Assembly: GCA_905215195.1 (NCBI GenBank) | Contig: CAJMPF010000081.1 | Span: forward strand, 1-7,791 | Origin: an uncultured bacterium | Lineage (GTDB): Bacteria; Actinomycetota; Coriobacteriia; Coriobacteriales; Coriobacteriaceae | Length of the DNA stretch: 7,791 nt | Direction of reading: 5' to 3' | Shown here: piece after piece, positions 1 to 6,141 of the stretch | How positions within the stretch are numbered: the stretch's first letter is position 1 | Layout: each line of letters opens with the position of its first letter | Notes under the pieces: generated by a model | Told to the model about the DNA's origin: nothing | What the model saw: the letters and a program-made list of their open reading frames with translations, nothing else | Databases searched by the model: none | Translations under genes and position numbers: made by a program

Positions 1-1
1 G

Positions 2-2179
2 ACCAAGAAGTACGACGGTCTGGACGGCACCGAGCTCGCTATCTCTGAGTCCCAGGAGCGCATGGCCTGTGCCGTCGCCGACGGTGACGTCGAGGAGTTC
101 ATGGGCTACGCCGCCGAGGAGAACCTGGAGGCGACCGTTATCGCCGAGGTTACCGCCGAGCCGCGCATGCGCATGGCCTGGAACGGTGTCGCCATCGTCG
201 ACCTGTCCCGCGAGTTCCTCAACTCCAACGGTGCGCCCAAGCACCAGGTCGCCCACGTCTGCGCCCGCAGTGTGTGGCAGCCCAGCTGGGCCGGCACCAC
301 GCTTGCCGAGCGCATGACCTCGCTCGTCACCGACCTCAACGTCGCTTCCAACAAGGGCCTTTCCGAGCGCTTTGACTCCACCATCGGCGCCGCGACCGTG
401 CTCATGCCCTTTGGCGGCAAGACGCAGCTCACCCCGAGCTCTGCCATGGTCGCCAAGTTCCCCGTGGGCGGCGAGACCACCACGGCGAGTGCCATGGCAT
501 GGGGCTTCAACCCCTATCTGATGGAGGCCGACCAGTTTGCGGGCGCCTACCTGTCCGTGGTCGAGTCCATCGCCAAGCTCGTGGCTGCCGGCTTTGAGCA
601 CAAGCGCGCCTATCTCTCCTTCCAGGAGTACTTCGAGCGTCTGCGCACCGAGGCCGAGCGCTGGGGCAAGCCCACGGCAGCCGTCCTGGGCGCCCTCATG
701 GCCCAAGTCGACCTGGGTGCCGGCGCCATCGGCGGCAAGGACTCCATGAGCGGTTCGTTTGAGGACGAGACCGGCGAGCTCAACGTTCCGCCGACCCTGA
801 TCAGCTTCGCCGTCGCCGTGGGCAAGGCCGCCCGCGCCGTCTCGCCCGAGTTCAAGGGCCTCACGCACCGCGTCGTCCGCATCGCCCCCGCCACCTATGG
901 CGAGGACTACCGTCCCGACGCCCAGCAGTTGCTCGCCGCGTTTGACGCCGTCGAGGCGCTCACTGCTACCGGCAACGCCCTGGCCATATCCACGCCCGGC
1001 TACGGCTGCGGCGCCGAGAGCCTCTTTAAGATGTGCGTCGGTAACCAGATCGGTATCGAGCTTGCCGAGGATGTAGACGTGGAGAGCCTCTTCACCCCGC
1101 TCTACGGCAGCTTTATCGTCGAGCTCGCCGAGGACGCCGAGCTGCCCGAGGTCGCCGACGGCGTTGTCGTCGAGCCCCTGGGCACCACCGTCGAGGGCTA
1201 TGTCATCGACACCGGCTCCGAGGTCATCGAGCTCGCCGAGCTCCAGGAGGCCTGGGAGAGCGGCATCGAGGGCGTCTTCGCCTACCGCAGCGCCGGCGAG
1301 ACCCCCGAGGTCGAGACCATCGACTTCCGCGCCAAGGATATCCACGTGTACGGCGGCGCCAAGATCGCCCGCCCGCGCGTGATCATCCCCGTGTTCCCCG
1401 GCAACAACTGCGAGTACGACAGCGCCCGCGCCTTCCGTGCCGCCGGTGCCGAGGCCGACACCTTCGTGATCAACAACCTCACGCCCGAGGCCGTCGCCGA
1501 GAGCACCCACGAGCTCGCCCGCCGTATTCGCCAGAGCCAGATCGTCATGATCCCCGGCGGCTTCTCGGGCGGCGACGAGCCCGATGGCTCCGCCAAGTTC
1601 ATCACGGCGTTCTTCCGCGCTCCCGAGGTCACCGAGGCAGTCCGCGACCTGCTCAAGGCCCGCGATGGCCTGATGCTGGGCATCTGCAACGGCTTCCAGG
1701 CCCTGATCAAGCTCGGCCTGGTGCCCTACGGCGACATCGTCGATGCCACGCCCGATGCGCCCACGTTGACGTTCAACACCATCGGTCGCCATCAGAGCCG
1801 CCTGGTGCGCACCCGCATCTCGTCCAACCTGTCCCCGTGGCTGTCGCAGTGCAGCCTGGACGACCCCTACACCGTCGCCATCAGCCACGGCGAGGGCCGC
1901 TTTGTCGCCAATGACGAAGTGCTCGCCCAGCTGATCGCCAACGGCCAGGTCGCCACGCAGTACGTGGGCGAGGACGGCAAGCCCAGCATGGATCTCTCCG
2001 TCAACCCCAACGGCTCCGCACTCGCCATCGAGGGCATCACGAGCCCCGACGGCCGCGTCCTGGGCAAGATGGGCCATGCCGAGCGTCGCGGCGACAACCT
2101 GTACCGCAACGTGCCCGAGCATGTCCCCGGCGATAAGTTCATGCCGATCTTTGAGAGCGGCGTGGCCTACTTCGCCTAA
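2..2179 (+). CDS. purL: Phosphoribosylformylglycinamidine synthase, large fused type (3' part; start outside window)
   Basis: The enzyme catalyses the fourth step of de novo purine synthesis: FGAR + glutamine + ATP to FGAM, in the cytoplasm. The frame is open from base 2, giving 725 visible residues; family members of this type have roughly 1,200-1,350, so about the first 500-600 (N-terminal domain and most of the first synthetase half) are off the left edge. Visible in order: the ISESQERM motif at bases 41-64, closing the first AIRS-like half; a second AIRS-like half with STIGAATVLMPFGGKTQ and GGKDSMSG; then a class I glutamine amidotransferase domain from about base 1370 (RPRVIIPVFPGNNCEYDSAR). 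The glutaminase nucleophile is the Cys of GICNGFQ (codon 1685-1687); His and Glu of GHAERR (codons 2075 and 2081) complete the triad. An internal ATG at 62 is not the start because homology continues upstream. The C-terminus FESGVAYFA is typical. The fused form means separate PurQ and PurS are not expected. Identification is very secure. Confidence 0.97.
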   Translation, partial: TKKYDGLDGTELAISESQERMACAVADGDVEEFMGYAAEENLEATVIAEVTAEPRMRMAWNGVAIVDLSREFLNSNGAPKHQVAHVCARSVWQPSWAGTTLAERMTSLVTDLNVASNKGLSERFDSTIGAATVLMPFGGKTQLTPSSAMVAKFPVGGETTTASAMAWGFNPYLMEADQFAGAYLSVVESIAKLVAAGFEHKRAYLSFQEYFERLRTEAERWGKPTAAVLGALMAQVDLGAGAIGGKDSMSGSFEDETGELNVPPTLISFAVAVGKAARAVSPEFKGLTHRVVRIAPATYGEDYRPDAQQLLAAFDAVEALTATGNALAISTPGYGCGAESLFKMCVGNQIGIELAEDVDVESLFTPLYGSFIVELAEDAELPEVADGVVVEPLGTTVEGYVIDTGSEVIELAELQEAWESGIEGVFAYRSAGETPEVETIDFRAKDIHVYGGAKIARPRVIIPVFPGNNCEYDSARAFRAAGAEADTFVINNLTPEAVAESTHELARRIRQSQIVMIPGGFSGGDEPDGSAKFITAFFRAPEVTEAVRDLLKARDGLMLGICNGFQALIKLGLVPYGDIVDATPDAPTLTFNTIGRHQSRLVRTRISSNLSPWLSQCSLDDPYTVAISHGEGRFVANDEVLAQLIANGQVATQYVGEDGKPSMDLSVNPNGSALAIEGITSPDGRVLGKMGHAERRGDNLYRNVPEHVPGDKFMPIFESGVAYFA

Positions 2180-2184
2180 ACCTT

Positions 2185-2211
2185 TCCCATCGGGTACAAT
2201 CCCTTCGGGTA
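2185..2211 (+). repeat. Imperfect 12-base direct repeat after purL
   Basis: Two copies of TCCC(A/T)TCGGGTA lie at 2185-2196 and 2200-2211, matching at 11 of 12 positions with 3 bases between them. They sit between the purL stop and the terminator. The second copy can form a small CCC-TTC-GGG hairpin. Its CGGGT (2206-2210) is also complementary to ACCCG (2217-2221), which contains the first four bases of the terminator stem. Seen directly; any role is inference. Confidence 0.45.
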
Positions 2212-2217
2212 ACAACA

Positions 2218-2253
2218 CCCGCCACCGACACATCCGGTGGCGGGTTCTTTTTT
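2218..2253 (+). terminator. Strong intrinsic terminator downstream of purL
   Basis: A perfect 10-bp stem pairs 2218-2227 (CCCGCCACCG) with 2235-2244 (CGGTGGCGGG) across a 7-base loop. The T-rich tract TTCTTTTTT follows at 2245-2253. The form is textbook Rho-independent on the plus strand. It ends purL, but only 25 bases separate it from the next ATG, so it may also act as an attenuator for that gene. Confidence 0.9.
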
Positions 2254-2278
2254 GCTTCGCGCATGTAGGAAGGACATC

Positions 2279-3214
2279 ATGGAAAGCCGCAAGCCGTATC
2301 TCGCCACCCTGCCCGGACTCATCCTGGGCTGTCTTGTTTGCTGTGCACTCTGGGGATCGGCCTTTCCCTGCATCAAGATCGGCTACGCACTCTTTGGTAT
2401 CCCGGCGCACGATAGCGCTTCGCAGCTGCTCTTTGCAGGTTTACGCTTTACGCTTGCCGGCGTCCTGGTTATCGTTGGGATGAGCGCGGCCCAACGCCGC
2501 CCCCTCGTACCGCAAGCGCGCGACATCAAGCCCATCTTTGTCTTGTCGCTCTTCCAGACTATCGGGCAGTACTTCTTTTTCTACCTGGGACTCTCGCGCG
2601 CCAGTGCCATGTCGAGCTCCATCATCGAGGCCAGCGCCAACTTCCTCGCAATCCTCTTTGCCGCCCTGGCGTTTCGCACCGAAAAGCTCAATGCGGCCAA
2701 GGTGCTCGGCTGCGTACTGGGCTTTGCCGGTGTCGCGCTCGTCAACCTTTCGGGCGCGGACGGCACCTTTGGCTTTGCGCTCGACGGCGAGGGCTTTATC
2801 CTGGCCTCCACCGTCGCGGGTGCCCTTTCGACCTGCCTGATCGGTATCTTCTCGCGCGAGCACGATGGCGTCTTGCTTGCCGGGTGGCAGTTCTTGGTCG
2901 GCGGCCTGGTCCTCACCGCCATCGGCTTTTTGATGGGCGGCACATTGTCCCCCACCGAAGTCGCCCCCGCCATCGCGCTCATCATCTACATGGCGCTTAT
3001 CTCCGCCGTCGCGTACTCGCTGTGGTCCCGCCTGCTCGCCGTCAACCCCGTCAGCCGCGTGTCGGTCTTTGGCTTTATGAACCCGGTCTTTGGCGTGCTG
3101 TTGAGCGCACTGCTGCTCGGCGAGGGCGCTGGCACGAGCCCCGTTACCGTCATCGTTGCCCTGCTGTTGGTCTGCGGCGGCATCATCATCGTCAACAAAC
3201 CCAAAAAAGCCTAG
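2279..3214 (+). CDS. EamA/DMT-family membrane transporter
   Basis: A predicted inner-membrane carrier of 311 residues, the usual size for the ten-helix drug/metabolite transporter superfamily (two EamA repeats). The first repeat opens with LWGSAFPCIKI (about residues 24-34) and ends near residue 156 after KVLGCVLGFAGVALVNL. The second runs from about residue 170 to 305 and closes with the hydrophobic LLLVCGGIIIVNK and a short basic tail. The family exports or imports small metabolites such as amino acids or cofactors; the substrate cannot be read from sequence. The start is ATG 2279, because AGGAAGGA lies at 2267-2274, four bases upstream. A GTG at 2237 in the same frame is inside the terminator stem and is rejected. 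No promoter fits between the purL terminator and this start, so expression depends on read-through or an upstream promoter. The gene is convergent with the diguanylate cyclase gene. Confidence 0.9.
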   Translation: MESRKPYLATLPGLILGCLVCCALWGSAFPCIKIGYALFGIPAHDSASQLLFAGLRFTLAGVLVIVGMSAAQRRPLVPQARDIKPIFVLSLFQTIGQYFFFYLGLSRASAMSSSIIEASANFLAILFAALAFRTEKLNAAKVLGCVLGFAGVALVNLSGADGTFGFALDGEGFILASTVAGALSTCLIGIFSREHDGVLLAGWQFLVGGLVLTAIGFLMGGTLSPTEVAPAIALIIYMALISAVAYSLWSRLLAVNPVSRVSVFGFMNPVFGVLLSALLLGEGAGTSPVTVIVALLLVCGGIIIVNKPKKA

Positions 3215-3288
3215 CGAGCTCACCTTTTTAGGGAGGGCGTTTGCACACTTTAGCTTAATGGAATACATCGATGAGCTGAGGGCCGCCA

Positions 3289-3312
3289 CGCACGCAAGCG
3301 TGCGACCCTTTT
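3289..3312 (+). terminator. Probable terminator of the DMT transporter gene
   Basis: In the 99-base gap between the two convergent stops, CGCACG (3289-3294) pairs perfectly with CGTGCG (3299-3304) around a CAAG loop. ACCCTTTT follows on the plus strand. The T tract is short (3309-3312), so termination may be weak. In the minus direction the hairpin follows the cyclase stop but has no T tract, so it is not a convincing intrinsic terminator for that gene. The rest of the gap (3215-3288) holds no gene I can support. Confidence 0.45.
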
Positions 3313-3313
3313 C

Positions 3314-4456
3314 CTAGCATATCTGGATGCCGGCTTTCTTTTTCTCGGCCTTGACGCGGTAGAGCTCCGCATCGGCAGCGCGAAGTAAGTCTTGCCAGGT
3401 ATCAACACTATCGCCGACCCGCGCGCAACCGATGGACATCCGCAATGCATACGGCACCTCGGCATGCGCGAGCTCGTCGTTGATTGTCGCGCACAGATGC
3501 ATGATATCCTGTTCCGCCGCTGCCTTTTGGAGCACCACGAACTCATCGCCACCATAACGCGCGATAAAGCCACCAGACGCCGAGCAGACATCCTTGAGCG
3601 CCGTCGCAACAACCTGAAAAGCATGGTCGCCCTCCACATGTCCATAGCGATCGTTAATCTGCTTAAAGCCGTCAGCGTCCATCATAAGCAGATATACATC
3701 TTCGGCCTGATCCACATTTGAAAAGAGCGACAGCATATAGGTCTCAAAACGGTTGCGGTTGTTGAGTCCAGTCAACGGGTCAGTCGAGATCAGTTGCTCC
3801 TGGCAGATGATATAGAGCAGCAACATGCTAATCATTATGCCGACACAAAGGCCAGGCACCGAGTATACGATCTGAAAGGTACCGCCCACCAGGGCCGGAA
3901 TGGCGAAAAATGCCAAGGTTCGATAGATAGCCTTCGTCTGCAGGCTCTCGACCCTGCGAGATTGCACAAACGCATGCAGGGATGTATGTATAACGTAACA
4001 GTAGCTGACAATGGGCTGGATCATATAGGCAAAGCCGCGACGATACACGCCCTGCGAATCGATATAGAACAAGGCGTGCGTCCAGTAACTGGTAAAAGCC
4101 AGCACGACCACCAGAGCCGTAGGCAATGTTACAAGCACCACCCTATAGCGCGAGGTCACAAAGCGAGAGCCCTGCATCGTCTCGGAATAGATAAACCAAA
4201 TGAGACACGCGATGGCAAAGAGCGAAAACGAAACCGCGTTGGAAATCCAGTTGGCAGCAATACCCAACGTGCCGTCCGCACCATCCGAAAGCGTCCAGAT
4301 CATATCGAATAATATGTACGCGGCAGAGGTGTAGCCAAGCATGCTAAACAATAGCTGCAGGGTGCTCGAGAACAAGGAGCGACGACTTCGCGCGGCAAGC
4401 CCGATAAGAACAATCATGCATAGCAGGAATATCTCAATCTTGAGTGCCTTAACCAC
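3314..4456 (-). CDS. Membrane-bound diguanylate cyclase (about 7 TM segments + GGDEF)
   Basis: Predicted to make the second messenger c-di-GMP from two GTP. Numbered from the GTG at 4456 (380 residues), about the first 218 carry some seven hydrophobic segments, roughly at 4-20, 31-54, 66-90, 104-124, 143-164, 178-198 and 201-218: a membrane sensor of no family I recognise. A C-terminal GGDEF domain follows from STDPLTGLNNRNRFE (about 224-238). It keeps the metal and substrate motif DADGFKQINDRYGHVEGD (260-277), the signature YGGDEF (301-306), MSIGC and the late ADAELYRVK. All catalytic residues I can check are present. The RxxD inhibitory site expected at 293-296 reads ASGG, so product feedback is probably lost. 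GTG 4456 is chosen because AAGGGA (4471-4466) precedes it by nine bases; an in-frame TTG at 4474 (386 residues) has no clear ribosome site. Sampled G+C is 47-55 percent, below its neighbours. The input signal is unknown. Confidence 0.92.
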   Translation of the reverse strand: MVKALKIEIFLLCMIVLIGLAARSRRSLFSSTLQLLFSMLGYTSAAYILFDMIWTLSDGADGTLGIAANWISNAVSFSLFAIACLIWFIYSETMQGSRFVTSRYRVVLVTLPTALVVVLAFTSYWTHALFYIDSQGVYRRGFAYMIQPIVSYCYVIHTSLHAFVQSRRVESLQTKAIYRTLAFFAIPALVGGTFQIVYSVPGLCVGIMISMLLLYIICQEQLISTDPLTGLNNRNRFETYMLSLFSNVDQAEDVYLLMMDADGFKQINDRYGHVEGDHAFQVVATALKDVCSASGGFIARYGGDEFVVLQKAAAEQDIMHLCATINDELAHAEVPYALRMSIGCARVGDSVDTWQDLLRAADAELYRVKAEKKKAGIQIC

Positions 4457-4511
4457 TAGACGCCATCCCTTCAATATCCGAATGGTCAGAATCGGCCAAT
4501 TCGAATCAGGG

Positions 4512-4546
4512 CAATAAACACCCCTTTACTCCGCAGGGGTAAAGGG
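4512..4546 (-). terminator. Hairpin in the kdgT-cyclase gap, possible second terminator
   Basis: CCCTTTAC (4522-4529) pairs perfectly with GTAAAGGG (4539-4546), giving an 8-bp stem with a 9-base loop. Read on the minus strand, the stem is followed by GTGTTTATT, a moderately U-rich tail. It could be a second terminator behind kdgT or a structured or operator site upstream of the cyclase gene, whose start is 65 bases further on. The pairing is seen directly; the role is undecided. Confidence 0.35.
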
Positions 4547-4550
4547 AATC

Positions 4551-4598
4551 ATAGCAAAGCGCCCGAACATCACTGCAAAACAGTTTCTGTTCGGGCGC
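4551..4598 (-). terminator. Probable terminator downstream of kdgT
   Basis: GCGCCCGAACA (4559-4569) pairs perfectly over 11 bp with TGTTCGGGCGC (4588-4598). Inside the loop, ACTG (4572-4575) pairs with CAGT (4581-4584), so the hairpin is long and stable. On the minus strand TTTGCTAT follows (4558-4551), a short U tract. No plus-strand gene ends here, so it most likely terminates the permease transcript 47 bases after its stop. Confidence 0.65.
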
Positions 4599-4635
4599 TC
4601 GGACGGCGCGAATTGCACGCCGGAATCAATTATCG

Positions 4636-4649
4636 GTAACGGCCGTTAC
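4636..4649. repeat. 14-base perfect palindrome over the kdgT stop codon
   Basis: GTAACGGCCGTTAC reads the same on both strands. It spans the permease TAA (4646-4648), so part of it is coding. With no loop it would form a poor RNA hairpin but a good two-fold symmetric protein site. It may be chance in G+C-rich sequence, and no function is claimed. Confidence 0.4.
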
Positions 4650-5668
4650 TCGCCGTCGATGTCGGTCGCGACGGCCTCCTCGATGGCCTCGACACCGGCA
4701 GGCGACAGGTCCTCCTTGCCCTGGCAGAACTTCTTGTCGACCCAGCCGGTCAGAATCGGAGCCATGATTGCCGTGATGATAACGGCAGTGGCGATCTGGG
4801 CGTACGCGGTGGGCGCAAGCTCGGCGTAGCGCGGTGCGACCTCGGCGAGGGCGACCGGCGTGGTCATAGCCGTGCCGGCGATAGTGGAGCAGGCAACGGC
4901 CGCCTTGCCGTTACCACCGCACAGGCGCTCGAACGCAAAGGTGATGGGACCGACGACAAACAGCGTGACAAGGCCCAGCAAGATGCCGGAAATACCGCCG
5001 GTGATAAAGCTCGACAGGCTCATGGACGCGCCAAGCTGAAATCCGATGACGGCAATCGCAGGGTTGGCACCGGGAACTAGCAGGTTCTTGATAAACGGGA
5101 ACAGGTTGCCCAGAACCATGCCGATAACGAGCGGCAGGATGGATCCGATGATGGTGCCGACGGGAATGTTGGCGAGACCCGAGACACCGAGGATGATCAT
5201 GGTGACGGCGGGGCCGGCCGTAAAGAACAGGATACCGACGGCGCCCTGCTCGGACTCATCGCCGAACTCGCCCATGATGCCCGTGTAGAGCGCCATGTTG
5301 CAAAACGTAATGCCGCCGATGATAGACACGGAGCTCAGACCCAGGAAGTTGTCGTTAAAGAAATATGCCACGCCTAGGCCGAGAGCCGCTGCGACGACCA
5401 GCTTGGGAATCAGCACGACGATGCCGGTCTTGATGGCGCCCGGCGTGGACTTGAAGCTGATGCCGGCGCCCACAAACAGCAGGATCGCGGCGACGATGGT
5501 ATTGGAGCCAACGCGGCAGGCAGCCGTAAAGAAGCCGCCGATCTCAAAAACCTGCGGGCAGAAGGTGTTGAGCAAAAGACCGACGATCATCGGATAGATC
5601 ATGATGTCGCCCGGAATGCGCGGGACCTTGAATTTCTTTTGCTCGTTGGCGATCGCTTCCTGTGCCAT
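4646..5668 (-). CDS. kdgT: 2-keto-3-deoxygluconate permease, KdgT family
   Basis: A predicted inner-membrane proton symporter that takes up 2-keto-3-deoxygluconate, an intermediate of pectin and hexuronate breakdown. The 340-residue protein is close to the E. coli family member in length and follows it throughout. Near the N-terminus is VPRIPGDIMIYPMIVGLLLN (about 15-34). The middle has CNMALYTGIMGEFGDESEQG (123-142) and GPAVTMIILGVSGLA (152-166). Near the end are GGNGKAAVACSTIAGTAMTTP (about 251-271, shown in part as the family's small-residue stretch) and IITAIMAPILTGW. Around ten hydrophobic helices are visible, with a short acidic C-terminal tail. ATG 5668 is chosen because family similarity begins about 15 residues later and GGGG lies just upstream; a GTG at 5710 in the same frame adds 14 unsupported residues. 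No kdgK, kdgA or uronate genes are in view, so the substrate rests on family membership alone. It lies 149 bases after azlD on the same strand. Confidence 0.87.
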   Translation of the reverse strand: MAQEAIANEQKKFKVPRIPGDIMIYPMIVGLLLNTFCPQVFEIGGFFTAACRVGSNTIVAAILLFVGAGISFKSTPGAIKTGIVVLIPKLVVAAALGLGVAYFFNDNFLGLSSVSIIGGITFCNMALYTGIMGEFGDESEQGAVGILFFTAGPAVTMIILGVSGLANIPVGTIIGSILPLVIGMVLGNLFPFIKNLLVPGANPAIAVIGFQLGASMSLSSFITGGISGILLGLVTLFVVGPITFAFERLCGGNGKAAVACSTIAGTAMTTPVALAEVAPRYAELAPTAYAQIATAVIITAIMAPILTGWVDKKFCQGKEDLSPAGVEAIEEAVATDIDGE

Positions 5669-5817
5669 GAAACCCCATTTCCGCTGACGGGGTACAAAAG
5701 CCCACGTCACGCTTTGCTACAGTAAAGTTTGACCATGGTACCAGAAGAAATAGACCAGCTCGGTGAAAAATCCGACAAGTTGGGATGGAACGAGATTCGG
5801 CGCCCGCGACGCCACCC

Positions 5818-6141
5818 CTATATAAGGCTCAAGACAATATAGAGTACGATGCCCGAGACGCAGCACCACAGCGTCGACTTTGTCTTGATTGCCACCGCCA
5901 CGACGCCGGCGGCCGCAATCCAGGGAACCAAGGCAGGCCAGAGTCCCGCGTCGAACGCGCCGGGGCTCACCAAGTCGTTGGCGACCAGCGCGGCAAAGGC
6001 AGCGGGCGGGATATAGCCCAGGGCCTCGGTAATGCGGGGCGACAGGGTCCGCCCGCGCAAGGCGAACGCCGGCGCGATGCGAAAGAACGCGATAGCAGCC
6101 CACGACGACAGCCACAGAACCAAGAACTCGTTAACGGGCAT
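5818..6141 (-). CDS. azlD: AzlD-family branched-chain amino acid exporter subunit
   Basis: The small membrane partner of AzlC, 107 residues, normal for the family. Three to four hydrophobic segments are visible, roughly at residues 5-22, 45-56, 68-86 and 91-106. The typical core FRIAPAFALRG followed by SPRITEALGYIPPAAFAALV (about 20-53) matches the family pattern of a conserved Arg and Pro-Pro. ATG 6141 lies inside the end of azlC, an 11-base overlap, and GAAGAGG stands about eight bases before it, so translation is probably coupled. Longer upstream extensions of this frame are only the azlC gene read in another frame. With AzlC it is expected to export leucine, isoleucine, valine or analogues; the exact substrates are not readable here. 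Confidence 0.9.
   Translation of the reverse strand: MPVNEFLVLWLSSWAAIAFFRIAPAFALRGRTLSPRITEALGYIPPAAFAALVANDLVSPGAFDAGLWPALVPWIAAAGVVAVAIKTKSTLWCCVSGIVLYIVLSLI

Noticed and set aside
2237..2278. GTG at 2237 as the start of the DMT transporter
   Set aside because: It lies inside the right arm of the purL terminator with no ribosome site. ATG 2279 has AGGAAGGA at the right distance.
2441..3289. A long open frame (282 codons) on the minus strand opposite the DMT transporter
   Set aside because: Its product is rich in Gln, Asp, Gly and Lys with no domain, as expected for the antisense of a hydrophobic high-G+C gene. The plus-strand transporter has clear family structure and a good ribosome site.
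3794..4312. An open frame of 172 codons on the plus strand opposite the cyclase
   Set aside because: The peptide is low in hydrophobic residues and has no recognisable motif. The minus-strand cyclase in the same place has an intact GGDEF domain and seven hydrophobic segments.
5717..6115. A minus-strand frame of 132 codons overlapping azlD and the gap before kdgT
   Set aside because: It is out of frame with azlD, Arg-rich in the overlapped part and without motifs; azlD explains most of the region.
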